36,499 bases of DNA, from positions 1-36,499 of the forward strand of contig NZ_LVJH01000042.1 in the NCBI RefSeq assembly GCF_001637205.1. The letters run 5' to 3'. A program made the position numbers and the translations under genes. This document shows, in pieces, positions 6,781 through 14,964 of this stretch (within the stretch, counting starts at the first letter, position 1; every line of letters starts with the position of its first letter). Origin of the DNA: Paenibacillus glacialis (GTDB lineage Bacteria; Bacillota; Bacilli; Paenibacillales; Paenibacillaceae). The notes under the pieces were generated by a model. It worked only from the letters and a program-made list of their open reading frames with translations. It had not been told where the DNA came from and did not search any database.

Positions 6781-6787
6781 ACCTACC

Positions 6788-7924
6788 CTATTCCGAGGGA
6801 TCTGTGTTAAATGTATTGTTGCCTCGGCTCAGAACAATTTGATCTAAAGGACTGATGACCTTTCTTGCATCCTTGACGCTGACATGGGTATAGATTTGTG
6901 TGGTTTTGATGCTTTCGTGCCCGAGAAGTTCTTGGATGTATCGTAGATCCGTGCCACCTTCAAGTAAATGTGTAGCGAAAGAATGGCGTAACGTATGAAC
7001 GGTTGCTGGTTTGCGAATACCTGCTGCATCACGTGCAGATTCAAACACGCGTTGAATAGTTCTTTCCGTAATATGTCGATCACGATCCGCACCAGGAAAT
7101 AACCAATCCAATGGACGTTCTCTTTTCACATAAATACACACCATCTCATAAGCAGATCTCGACAATAGGGTAACCCGATCCTTCCTGCCTTTTCCTTGAC
7201 GAACATGGACTAAGAATCGTTCATTATCTAGATCTTGTAATTTAAGACGCACCACTTCCCCAATCCGAAGACCAGAAGAATAGGTTAACATCACAATCGT
7301 CTTATGCTTAATGTTATGTAATTCAGCGAAAATACGTAGCACCTCATTTACAGATAAAACAGTTGGAAGCTTTTTTTCTTTCTTAGGTCTAGGAAGCTGT
7401 CGCACCAATTCTGGACGATTACAGACCTTCCCAAGAAAAAATTTCAAAGCACTCAAAGCTTGATTGATATACGAATATGAGCATTTCTGATCGAACAAGC
7501 CTAATACATACGTGTGCACATGGCTTTCATTTAATTCCAGAATAACTTCAGCATGACTTTGACAGAAACGTCGGATATGACCTTCATAAGCCTTTTTTGT
7601 CTTTGGGCTGAATCCTTTAAGTGTCATCAAATTCGTTGATCGCATGTTAGCTTCCCGGATAAACGTAGCAGCAGCTATATCATGAGTGAACCACTTCCGG
7701 ACAAACTCATTCTGTCTCATCGACGTCTCGAAATGAACATGTTCAGGACCAAACAATTCGTATAGAAGCTGGACCGTCCTTTCATTCATGGGGACTATCC
7801 ATTCTAGCGTGTCCACCATCCATATACGGCCGGGGATCTTTCGAATGTTCACAACTACATTTGCTTGGTAGCCCTTTGTTTTAATGCTAAGTAACATATC
7901 ATGACTTCGGGTAACAAAGATCAT
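6788..7924 (-). CDS. Tyrosine recombinase (XerC/D-like integrase), candidate cassette integrase
   Basis: A 378-residue tyrosine recombinase. Residues 1-65 form an extra N-terminal region including IRKIPGRIWMVDTLEWIVP, resembling the small HARP-like pieces seen in some recombinases. About 90-190 is the SAM-like DNA-binding domain (GFSPKTKKAYEGHIRRFC). The catalytic domain shows SSGLRIGEVVRL (Arg I), GKGRKDR (Lys), HTLRHSFATHLLEGG (His-x-x-Arg), LLGHESIKTTQIYTHVS (His and the Tyr nucleophile). All catalytic residues are present, so it should be active. I see no IntI-specific extra segment between the second and third boxes. The ATG has GAGGAG ten bases upstream. It is co-directional with the cassettes and its 3' end faces the putative attI, unlike classical integrons. 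Confidence 0.93.
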   Translation of the reverse strand: MIFVTRSHDMLLSIKTKGYQANVVVNIRKIPGRIWMVDTLEWIVPMNERTVQLLYELFGPEHVHFETSMRQNEFVRKWFTHDIAAATFIREANMRSTNLMTLKGFSPKTKKAYEGHIRRFCQSHAEVILELNESHVHTYVLGLFDQKCSYSYINQALSALKFFLGKVCNRPELVRQLPRPKKEKKLPTVLSVNEVLRIFAELHNIKHKTIVMLTYSSGLRIGEVVRLKLQDLDNERFLVHVRQGKGRKDRVTLLSRSAYEMVCIYVKRERPLDWLFPGADRDRHITERTIQRVFESARDAAGIRKPATVHTLRHSFATHLLEGGTDLRYIQELLGHESIKTTQIYTHVSVKDARKVISPLDQIVLSRGNNTFNTDPSE

Positions 7925-8068
7925 TTAATTCACACTCCTCTATAAATTCCATATAAAACCTATAATCCCTGCCATCTCGGACGGCTATCTGACCTGCACA
8001 TACGAGATCCAAAGAGAGTATCACACAAACATGTCGTATTATGGAGGCTCAAATTTCAATAAAGCATC

Positions 8069-8101
8069 AAAAAAGACAGCACCCGAATTGGCGTGACTGT
8101 C
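8069..8101 (-). terminator. Rho-independent terminator of the 10.7-8.2 kb operon
   Basis: On the minus strand, GACAG-t-CAC-g-CC pairs with GG-GTG-CTGTC and is followed by TTTTTT. It lies about 60 bases beyond the stop codon of the GNAT at 8163. Confidence 0.75.
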
Positions 8102-8162
8102 CCGATGCTTTCGGGTATTCATTTCATAACAACGCGATACCGCTTCTTGAATAACTTCCATA

Positions 8163-8690
8163 TTACAGCTCATTAATCATATGAATATCTAATGGTTCTT
8201 TATTAAATAGCTCTACATCTGTATCTTCTGTAATCTGACTCCCATGACTCTTATAAAAAGATACAGCTGATTTTGTCTCCGTAGAAGATATATATAAATA
8301 CTTGGCTCCCCTGTTCCTTGCTTCTTCACTTAATCCATTTAATATCTGGGTTCCAATACCTTGTCTTCTATAATTATTAGATACGTACATTAAGTCAATC
8401 TGTAATTGATCATGATTAGGACCTCTGAATTGGTGAGCAAGAACTCCGAATCCAACTAATGTGTCCCCGTCGAATGCTCCGATGGACAATCCCCCGTTAC
8501 GTAATTCAAACAAATATCGTTCTTGTATTTCCTCGATCAACTCTTCATCCCAATTGGGGCATTCATGGTTCGTGGTGATTTCTTCGATTTGTCCATTCTG
8601 TATTTCATAGATGAGATCGATGTGTTCTGATCGGTCGATCTCCTTAAGTTTATTAACTAGATCTTGAGTCATTATTTGATATGTAATCAT
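8163..8690 (-). CDS. GNAT family N-acetyltransferase
   Basis: A 175-residue GNAT protein. The core reads GGLSIGAFDGDTLVGFGVLA, then QIDLMYVSNNYRRQGIGTQI with the acetyl-CoA loop R-R-Q-G-I-G, then AKYLYISSTETKSAVSFYKS (S-A-V-S-F-Y-x-x-x-G signature). The acceptor is unknown. The ATG at 8690 has GGAGG six bases upstream. It is the last of four co-directional genes (10727 to 8163) spaced 15-50 bases apart and ends before the terminator at 8069-8101, so it is probably the distal gene of that operon. The spacing to the HD-domain gene upstream is 16 bases. Confidence 0.87.
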   Translation of the reverse strand: MITYQIMTQDLVNKLKEIDRSEHIDLIYEIQNGQIEEITTNHECPNWDEELIEEIQERYLFELRNGGLSIGAFDGDTLVGFGVLAHQFRGPNHDQLQIDLMYVSNNYRRQGIGTQILNGLSEEARNRGAKYLYISSTETKSAVSFYKSHGSQITEDTDVELFNKEPLDIHMINEL

Positions 8691-8706
8691 GATTAACCTC
8701 CACTAT

Positions 8707-9765
8707 TCATTCATCCCAATATACATAATACGTCCCCAATACCGAACTTAATTCTCCTAGTATCGTATACGACGGTAGGGCATTTACTGGCATTCTTTCA
8801 TTCGTAATCAATGGCTCCGAGAGATAAAGTTTATTAAGAGTTACTATGTTTGTATTTGAAGAAACCTTGGGTTTTGTACGCGTAACTAGTATTTCATGTG
8901 GACTGTAAAATAAACGTCTAGCTTCCCCTTGTGTCAATTCACAACGTAGTAACAAGGATTCAAGACTCGCATCCGTCATTTCACAAATTGACTCGACTGA
9001 CACCACATTTTGTTCGATCAGCTGTGCAACTAAATACTTCAGAATAGTACTTGGACCCAAGTTATCTCCGGAACAATGAAATTTGGCTTCAGAAATAATA
9101 AATTGCAATAATGTTTCAGCAGTTTCAGCATCCGTTGAGATATAATTCCCGTCTAGTTCAAGTCTGGATAATAACACGGTTGAAGACTTAAGGAGCCCTG
9201 TAATTTGCGCACTCCTAACCCATGAATCAAGATGATCCAAGTGGATTTTATTATCCTTATTCCGTAAAGGGCTTGTTATATTTCCCTCTATTAAATCTAG
9301 GATTACACGAGGATCAAAGCCATATTTAATAAGAATTCCACTTATCTCTGTAGAGTATAATAACTCATAAGTTCTTTTATGATGGTCACAACCTTCAATC
9401 TGCTCAAGAACATGGCTGAACGGGCAATGCCCAATGTCATGTAATAGCGCCGCAACCCTTAGTTCATACCAATCAGGACAATAATAAGCAACTAAAGAAA
9501 ATACGCCAATCGTATGTTGTAGTCGAGTTGTCACATGGTGTGTGTTAATGTAACTAGAACCACTATGATGAATAAATTGCAGCCTCCGGACAGGTGAAGA
9601 TTTAAGTAAGCAAGATTCTATTTCTGTTAAGCTTGTTGTAAGTCCCCATAATGGCTCCCATAATTCATTACCACCCATTAATTGTGCAATATATCCAGTA
9701 TTTAATTCACTCAACCTTTTTCCTTCCGATAAAATATTCGTATGTATTACTATTCCAAAGACCAC
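8707..9765 (-). CDS. HD-domain phosphohydrolase
   Basis: A 352-residue protein with an HD metal-dependent phosphohydrolase domain. The first half carries H-H-T-x-R-x-x-H-T (THHVTTRLQHTIGVF), then LRVAALLHDIGHCPFSHVLE (the H-D pair) and IHLDHLDSWVRSA further on, which matches the H...HD...D arrangement of dNTPase/YwfO-like enzymes. Such proteins hydrolyse nucleotides or other phosphoesters; the substrate is not known here. The second half (after about residue 200) is all-helical and unassigned. The start is a GTG at 9765 with GAGG eight bases upstream. It follows the HIT gene by about 50 bases in the same operon. Confidence 0.85.
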   Translation of the reverse strand: MVFGIVIHTNILSEGKRLSELNTGYIAQLMGGNELWEPLWGLTTSLTEIESCLLKSSPVRRLQFIHHSGSSYINTHHVTTRLQHTIGVFSLVAYYCPDWYELRVAALLHDIGHCPFSHVLEQIEGCDHHKRTYELLYSTEISGILIKYGFDPRVILDLIEGNITSPLRNKDNKIHLDHLDSWVRSAQITGLLKSSTVLLSRLELDGNYISTDAETAETLLQFIISEAKFHCSGDNLGPSTILKYLVAQLIEQNVVSVESICEMTDASLESLLLRCELTQGEARRLFYSPHEILVTRTKPKVSSNTNIVTLNKLYLSEPLITNERMPVNALPSYTILGELSSVLGTYYVYWDE

Positions 9766-9816
9766 ATGGTCCGCCTCGCAAGTAATGTGTTACCCGAAGT
9801 TCCTGGCCATCTCAAC

Positions 9817-10221
9817 CTAGTTCGAACTAAAGGGCCTCTTGTTGTCATCCTTCCCAAGAAAACTCCTTAAGTCTATACCAACTAATGGCTCATTTTTAAA
9901 TCTTGGAATGATATGCAAATGAGAATGAAATAAATGTTGTCCAGCCGCTCCGTCAGTATTCCACTGTAAATTATATCCATCAGGGTTATGTAATTCATCT
10001 AAATGTTCCTTCACTTGTTTAACTAATGTAAAAGTATCATGCCATTCTTTATCCGTTAGTTCAAATACATTCACTCTATGAAGTCTTGGAACGATCAACC
10101 CCGAACCAATTAATATTTCCTGCGGCATTTGATAAAAAATACAACTTTCATTACTTAAGATTTCCCTTTGCCTAGTTTCTTGCTCAGGACTACAAAATAC
10201 ACAATGATCATGATGAGTCAT
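9817..10221 (-). CDS. HIT family hydrolase
   Basis: A 134-residue histidine triad protein. The N-terminus HHDHCVFCSPEQET resembles the C-x-x-C-type zinc part of HIT proteins. The catalytic motif is HLFHSHLHIIPRF, giving the H-x-H-x-H-x-x arrangement with the nucleophilic middle histidine. HIT enzymes hydrolyse nucleotide phosphoramidates or dinucleoside polyphosphates. The ATG at 10221 has AAAGGAG nine bases upstream. It sits between a GNAT gene and the HD gene on the same strand, with short gaps, so the four are probably co-transcribed; a nucleotide-clean-up theme with the HD protein is possible but not shown. Confidence 0.9.
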   Translation of the reverse strand: MTHHDHCVFCSPEQETRQREILSNESCIFYQMPQEILIGSGLIVPRLHRVNVFELTDKEWHDTFTLVKQVKEHLDELHNPDGYNLQWNTDGAAGQHLFHSHLHIIPRFKNEPLVGIDLRSFLGKDDNKRPFSSN

Positions 10222-10235
10222 TGAATTAAGCTCCT

Positions 10236-10727
10236 TTAGGACGGATTCGTGTTTTCTATTTTCATTTGTATAGTGATTACTTTTCTTCCTCCTAGCAACG
10301 TTATCTTCATGTCGAAAGGTATGAACCCATGCTTATAATAGAATGCCAATCCTCTTGAATTTGTGTTATGACATGATAACTGTATCGTATGGGCACCTAA
10401 TTTCTTATTAGCTTCTTGTCTCATCATTTTGACTAAAAATTCAGCTGCACCTTTGCCCCTATATTCCGGAGATACGATGACGTTACCTAACCAACACGAA
10501 CAATCACTAGGATCATGTCCATACAAATTAGCATAAGCTACTACTTTATTAACCACAGGATCTATGACAACGGTTGGTTCAAATCTATCCTTCAATAATT
10601 CTAAGATTTGTTCAGGTGTTAACGGGTACTTAAATCTTGGACTGACAAAATATAATTCTTCCTCCGTTTGAGGAAACTTACAAATTCTATCCAAATCGTC
10701 ATGACTAAGTCTTCTATGCGTATACAG
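10236..10727 (-). CDS. GNAT acetyltransferase with a probable CTG start
   Basis: A GNAT domain protein: RRLSHDDLDRICKFPQTEEE, then SCWLGNVIVSPEYRGKGAAE with the acetyl-CoA loop R-G-K-G-A-A, then SCHNTNSRGLAFYYKHGFIP. The conserved N-terminal RRL-DDLDRIC-FPQ-EEE portion lies partly upstream of the TTG at 10694, so the true start must be further out. The only plausible in-frame start after the AAAGGAG site (10744-10738) is a CTG at 10727, with a 10-base spacing; no ATG or GTG is available in frame. If the TTG is used instead the protein loses the opening of the fold. First gene of the four-gene operon ending at 8163. The acceptor is unknown. Confidence 0.75.
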   Translation of the reverse strand: MYTHRRLSHDDLDRICKFPQTEEELYFVSPRFKYPLTPEQILELLKDRFEPTVVIDPVVNKVVAYANLYGHDPSDCSCWLGNVIVSPEYRGKGAAEFLVKMMRQEANKKLGAHTIQLSCHNTNSRGLAFYYKHGFIPFDMKITLLGGRKVITIQMKIENTNPS

Positions 10728-10853
10728 CTTAGATCTACTCCTTTCTTATTTAAACTTTTTTCTAATCATCCTAAATATATCTACATTCGTGAAAATTGTC
10801 GTATCTCCTCTTAACTCATTCATTTCATTAACAAATAAGAAACCTAACACAAA

Positions 10854-10882
10854 TAAAAAAGCCACTCTCGTGGCCTCTTTCC
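10854..10882 (-). terminator. Terminator of the L,D-transpeptidase gene
   Basis: On the minus strand GGCCACGAGAGTGGC forms a short stem followed by TTTTTTA. It lies just after the stop codon at 10886. Confidence 0.75.
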
Positions 10883-10885
10883 AAA

Positions 10886-11770
10886 TTAATTAGCAATGAT
10901 AATGGCATTATTCTTGCTATCCCATGTTACTTGAATTCCGGCTAGCTCTAGAACATTCCGCAGTGGGAGCATAACCGTTGTACCTTGATATCGTGATGGT
11001 GTTATGGTAATTTCTTTGCCGTTAACTATTGCTTTGTCAGTGAGTGGCTTATGAATGATCGTACGATCACCTATAATGATGGTTGCTGTCTGAGTCTGAT
11101 TATTCCACTGTACTATTGCGCCCAACAACTCTAAACTTTCTCTCATTGGAATGAAAATGCGGGAATCTACCATCGCAAATGAACTATTCAATTTCCGTTC
11201 CTCACCGTTAATAACTACTTTACCTTCAAATGTCTTGAGCCCGAGCGTATAGCCATTATTCTCTGCAATCTCTTCGAACGATAACTTCGATGACGTGATA
11301 ACGGCATAAGAATTCACTTTCACTTGTGTGAACAGTTCATGAATCTCATCATTGTACATCCGAATGCATCCAGCACTGACGTACTTTCCTATGGAGCTCT
11401 TATTGCTATTTCCGTGAATAGCATACGTCGTTCCTTGTGTACCATTCACTTCAAGCCCGATCCAGCGATCCCCCAACGGATTACGAGGATCCCCTCCAGG
11501 GATTTTATCTTTGTAATACGGTCTATTTTTGATTTTGTTCGCAATCCTGAATTTCCCTTCAGGAGTTAGTTCGGGATCCTTCCCAGTTGCAACTGCAAAT
11601 TGTCTTTCCAGTTTCCCATCTCTAAAAAATGCCATTGTATTTGTTTTCTTGTTCACCACAATTAAATCCGAATTGATTGAACTAGCATTCGCCTTTTCTG
11701 CAAATGGCGTCACCCATAGCAAAAGAATTACAATTGTAAACGCAATGATGCGTTTAATATAATGATACAG
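10886..11770 (-). CDS. Secreted L,D-transpeptidase (YkuD) with copper-amine-oxidase-like stalk domain
   Basis: An exported peptidoglycan cross-linking enzyme candidate. The N-terminus, extended upstream to a CTG at 11770 (nine bases after AAAGGAGG), reads YIKRIIAFTIVILLLWVTPF and then AEKANAS, a classic signal peptide; an inner TTG start would cut this signal in half. Residues about 35-150 are a YkuD domain: PEGKFRIANK, GDPRNPLGDRWIGLEV, IHGNSNKSSIG and the catalytic SAGCIRMYNDE with its Cys. The C-terminal 110 residues match the copper amine oxidase N-terminal (stalk) repeat, such as FIPMRESLELLGAIVQW and LPLRNVLELAGIQVTWDS, common in Paenibacillus wall proteins. It probably acts on the wall outside the membrane. 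Confidence 0.88.
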   Translation of the reverse strand: MYHYIKRIIAFTIVILLLWVTPFAEKANASSINSDLIVVNKKTNTMAFFRDGKLERQFAVATGKDPELTPEGKFRIANKIKNRPYYKDKIPGGDPRNPLGDRWIGLEVNGTQGTTYAIHGNSNKSSIGKYVSAGCIRMYNDEIHELFTQVKVNSYAVITSSKLSFEEIAENNGYTLGLKTFEGKVVINGEERKLNSSFAMVDSRIFIPMRESLELLGAIVQWNNQTQTATIIIGDRTIIHKPLTDKAIVNGKEITITPSRYQGTTVMLPLRNVLELAGIQVTWDSKNNAIIIAN

Positions 11771-11942
11771 TGCGCAAAACCTCCTTTTTACTAATATATT
11801 ATTGTAATGTCCGTCCTACGACAGATATCAGAATCAATATATAAATTTGTGACTTAAGATCAACGGATTAGGGTATAAGAATAGGATGTGCGACAATGAG
11901 TCATGATGTAAGTCAGACATAATTCGAAATATCTAGGGGCAG

Positions 11943-12788
11943 ATGATAACTATGATTTCTCACATAACATACATATCTGATGGTTTGAAAGTAAAAGGAT
12001 ATCTTAGCTTACCGCATGGATATGACCTACCTACAACGGAATTAGAGTCCTTAATTAATCAATCGTATGATACTACTGAACTTCCAGTAACAAAATTAGC
12101 TAGCTCTTTACAGCCAACACACCAAGATCTTCGAACAGTGCAATGGCCCGTATTGATCTATTGTCGTGGGGGCATTGGTAAAGTCGGACGTGTCAAGACG
12201 GACTGGATTGAGCAATTTTCAAACTTTGGGCATATTATCTTTGCTCCTACTTATCGGGGCAATGAGGGTGGAGAAGGTCGTGATGAATTCGGTGGAAGCG
12301 ATCAAGAAGATGTTCTATCCGCTTATCGTCTTTTGGAGAATCTTCCTTTTGTAGATAAGAAAAGAATTTCTGTGATGGGATTCTCGCGAGGGTCCATAAA
12401 TGCCACACATACAGCAGCAACAATACCCAATGTCCACAGATTAATCTGTTGGAGTGGTGTATCGGACCTCGCGCAAACCTATGAAGAACGTATAGATCTA
12501 CGCAAAATGTTAAAACGCGTCATTGGCGGTACCCCTACCAGAACACCTGAATCCTATCAGGTACGCTCTCCTCTTCATATGGTAGAACAGCTCCATTGCC
12601 CTGTGCTTATTATGCATGGTACCAAAGATACGCAAGTCGATTTCAGTCATGGGTTACATATGTATAACAAGCTAATTGAAGTAGGGGTACCCGCTGAATT
12701 TCATAAATATGAGGATTGTGATCATCACCTCCCACTCGATACTCACCTACTCGCCATTGACCGAATGTTCCAGTGGATCAGTGAATAG
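11943..12788 (+). CDS. Alpha/beta hydrolase, prolyl-oligopeptidase-like
   Basis: About 280 residues of the alpha/beta hydrolase fold. It has VLIYCRGGIGKVG (oxyanion-loop region), PTYRGNEGGEGRDEFGG, the nucleophile elbow VMGFSRGSINATHT (G-F-S-R-G, Ser), the acid CPVLIMHGTKDTQVDFSHG, and the base ECDHH-type segment YEDCDHHLPL. The order and spacing fit S9-family peptidase/esterase proteins, so a serine hydrolase; the substrate is unknown. Two ATGs (11943, 11952) follow AGGGG; the second has a better spacing. There is no signal peptide, so it should be cytoplasmic. It is separate from its neighbours and on the plus strand, divergent from the L,D-transpeptidase. Confidence 0.85.
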   Translation: MITMISHITYISDGLKVKGYLSLPHGYDLPTTELESLINQSYDTTELPVTKLASSLQPTHQDLRTVQWPVLIYCRGGIGKVGRVKTDWIEQFSNFGHIIFAPTYRGNEGGEGRDEFGGSDQEDVLSAYRLLENLPFVDKKRISVMGFSRGSINATHTAATIPNVHRLICWSGVSDLAQTYEERIDLRKMLKRVIGGTPTRTPESYQVRSPLHMVEQLHCPVLIMHGTKDTQVDFSHGLHMYNKLIEVGVPAEFHKYEDCDHHLPLDTHLLAIDRMFQWISE

Positions 12789-12912
12789 TATCGCATGCCA
12801 TTTACCCATCAGCTTTCACGGTGTACAGCGCGCAACTGCTTAATTATTTAGATACCCATATTTTAACAATATTACCTCATTTGGATCATTACGTAAATCC
12901 GAATTTAACAGT

Positions 12913-13330
12913 TTAATCATCATAAAATATCATATGCTCTTTATCTGCCTTATAATATTCTAATCTATCATTCAAATTCCCTGTGTGGAATTCAAACATA
13001 TGTCCATCTGGATCTAGGAAATAAATAGACTTCTGATCCCTCTCATCCCTTGTTCTACCAGGTAACACATGTAATTTTAAGTTGTTTAACTTGTCTAGAC
13101 ATTCATCAAATTCTTCACTCTTGATGGTAAAAGCAATATGAGTGTATGACTTGTTAGGTTCTCGGTGAATATCTCTTGGTTCAATGTAATCCAAGTGCCA
13201 AATAGATCGAAATAGGCTAGTTTATTTCCCTTTACTAATACATCGCCCCGAATACTTCCGTATAGAAATCAATAGATTTGTCCAAATTGGCAATAGAAAA
13301 ACATAAGTGGTTAATCCCTTGAATATTCAT
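12913..13330 (-). pseudogene. fosB: fosB-like metallothiol transferase, disrupted by two frameshifts
   Basis: The gene starts at an ATG at 13330 (AGGGAG site) and reads NIQGINHLCFSIANLDKSID, then VFGA, matching the opening of FosB, a Mn-dependent bacillithiol transferase giving fosfomycin resistance. The frame breaks soon after; the next conserved part, DVLVKGNKLAYFDLFGTW, is in another frame, and the remainder SYTHIAFTIKSEEF...RDERDQKSIYFLDPDGHMFE, carrying a metal-binding His and Glu, is in a third. That needs two small indels. The C-terminal piece, YYKADKEHMIFYDD, is intact, so the total length equals a normal FosB (about 139 residues). It should be inactive unless the breaks are sequencing errors. 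Confidence 0.82.
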
Positions 13331-13571
13331 AATATCTCTCCCTATTTCTTAGTTGTTTAGCATGGCTTATGATGGGACTTCTTCTTACTAAAAATATTTC
13401 ATCACTTTAGCGGCCATCCTACACTACTCTTTTTCAAGCGCTAGTTCTAGTACAGAAAACTATAGAAGACCCCTCATTAAATTATCTTAATAATTTTACA
13501 AATACTGCGATCTTCTTCTGTATAATATAATATTATCAAATATAACCTACATATAGATTGGAGTGAAAAGG

Positions 13572-14150
13572 ATGAAGACCATTTGTGTGTTTGCAGGTTC
13601 TAATCTAGGGAACCATCCAGAATATCAAGTGAAGGCTGCTGAGCTTGGGAGTTATATGGCTCAAGAACAATATCGCTTAGTTTATGGTGGGTCCAATATG
13701 GGGTTGATGGGTGTGATCGCGAATACCGTTATAGCCAAAGGCGGAGAAGTGACTGGTATCATGCCCAAAGGATTATTTAAAGGTGAAATCGTTCATCAAC
13801 AATTAACTGAATTCATTGAAGTTGAAGGCATGCACGAACGTAAAGCTACGATGGGTACATTAGCAGACGGATTTATTGCTTTACCAGGTGGATTCGGAAC
13901 ATATGAAGAATTATTCGAGGTTCTGTGCTGGTCACAGATTGGCATACACAACAAGCCGATTGGGATTTTAAATGTCTGTGGTTATTTCGATCCACTATTG
14001 AATATGATTAATTACAGTGTGCAAGAGGGTTTCTCTAAACCTTCGAATCTGAGCCTGATCAACGTTTCTAGTGATCCTATGGATCTTATCCAACGTATGG
14101 AGAACTATGTTCCACAGATGATGGAGAACAAATGGAACCAGCTTAATTAA
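13572..14150 (+). CDS. LOG family protein (TIGR00730-type nucleoside 5'-monophosphate phosphoribohydrolase)
   Basis: A 192-residue LOG-family protein. It has CVFAGSNLGNHPEYQ at the start, LVYGGSNMGLMG, the conserved M-x-x-R-K segment (GMHERKATM) and the signature ALPGGFGTYEELFEVLCW (P-G-G-x-G-T-x-x-E), which binds the nucleotide. LOG enzymes cleave cytokinin ribotides or AMP to the free base and ribose phosphate; in bacteria the natural substrate is often unclear. The ATG at 13572 is chosen because GGAG lies eight bases upstream; a GTG three codons earlier has none. A terminator follows at 14171-14212. An AT-rich TATAAT stretch lies near 13520 but no good -35 was found. Confidence 0.9.
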   Translation: MKTICVFAGSNLGNHPEYQVKAAELGSYMAQEQYRLVYGGSNMGLMGVIANTVIAKGGEVTGIMPKGLFKGEIVHQQLTEFIEVEGMHERKATMGTLADGFIALPGGFGTYEELFEVLCWSQIGIHNKPIGILNVCGYFDPLLNMINYSVQEGFSKPSNLSLINVSSDPMDLIQRMENYVPQMMENKWNQLN

Positions 14151-14170
14151 GTTACATCAATTTCAATCTC

Positions 14171-14212
14171 AAGTATCCCTACCGTAACTATTGTGGTTGG
14201 GATACTTTTTTT
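14171..14212 (+). terminator. Terminator of the LOG gene
   Basis: AAGTATCCC pairs with GGGATACTT across a loop and is followed by TTTTTT. It lies about 20 bases after the stop codon of the LOG-family gene. Confidence 0.85.
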
Positions 14213-14266
14213 CACAACAACTACTCATCGTATGAACTTCAATCTACGTTGTTTAACGAACTCAAT

Positions 14267-14719
14267 CTATCTTCTATATTTAGCTTGTACCGAAGGTAAC
14301 AATGTTACCATTTGTATCAATAATCCTAAGCTAATATATAGCATATGTATAGCTGATACCGCATTAATCATATACACCTGTACCGCAATCCAGATAATAA
14401 TAGCAAATCCGATATACAATGAAAACGTCCAACTCCAATGTCGATCCCTAAATATATTTAATCCTTCTGCCAACCGCCAACGCCATCTTTTAATCAATCC
14501 CATTGCAACAATTAGGGGGAATATCCCTAAAACAACGAGAAGAATAATACCTGGAATGAAGAAGTCATGGAATGGTGATCTTTCTAATAGGCTCAATGGC
14601 ATTTTCACTAGTTCTCCTGTTGGATCAATGATTAAGACCACGCCACCAAATACAGCTCCCACACCTAGAAATAATTGCAGAATAAACAATGTTATTGATC
14701 TTTCATATCTACGAAACAC
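14267..14719 (-). CDS. Integral membrane protein of unknown function
   Basis: A 150-residue protein with four hydrophobic segments: about residues 10-31 (FILQLFLGVGAVFGGVVLII), 54-75 (FFIPGIILLVVLGIFPLIVA), 98-116 (FSLYIGFAIIIWIAVQVYM) and 120-143 (VSAIHMLYISLGLLIQMVTL). It has a WRWRLAEGLN loop between the second and third. I do not recognise the family. The frame is convergent with the LOG gene across its terminator and divergent from the T-box/aroA unit. A weak start context means the exact start is uncertain. Confidence 0.65.
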   Translation of the reverse strand: MFRRYERSITLFILQLFLGVGAVFGGVVLIIDPTGELVKMPLSLLERSPFHDFFIPGIILLVVLGIFPLIVAMGLIKRWRWRLAEGLNIFRDRHWSWTFSLYIGFAIIIWIAVQVYMINAVSAIHMLYISLGLLIQMVTLLPSVQAKYRR

Positions 14720-14912
14720 GACCTATCTCAACCCCCTCATTCATAGACAAAGCTCATCATTTCCAACACGTAGACAGTAATATTCTGATTATATTTCTTC
14801 ATAATTCTACTTGAATGTAATAATTGTTACACGGATCAGCACATCCTCGATATGACGTATTGAAATGATATCCACACAACGCTCACTCACGTCAACGCGT
14901 TAAATCAAACAC

Positions 14913-14942
14913 TTGCATTCCTTTTCTTACCACGCATATAAT
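14913..14942 (+). promoter_or_regulatory. Promoter of the T-box/aroA unit
   Basis: A -35 box TTGCAT (14913-14918) and -10 box TATAAT (14937-14942) are separated by 18 bases, matching a vegetative sigma-A promoter. It lies just upstream of the T-box leader. Confidence 0.7.
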
Positions 14943-14964
14943 GAGAAAAATTCATCTTATTCAC

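Noticed and set aside
6844..7092. A second frame on the minus strand inside the recombinase
   Set aside because: It overlaps the conserved catalytic domain in another frame, so it is a shadow.
14193..14780. A plus-strand gene opposite the 150-residue membrane protein
   Set aside because: The product is low in complexity with no domain, whereas the minus-strand frame shows four clear membrane segments.
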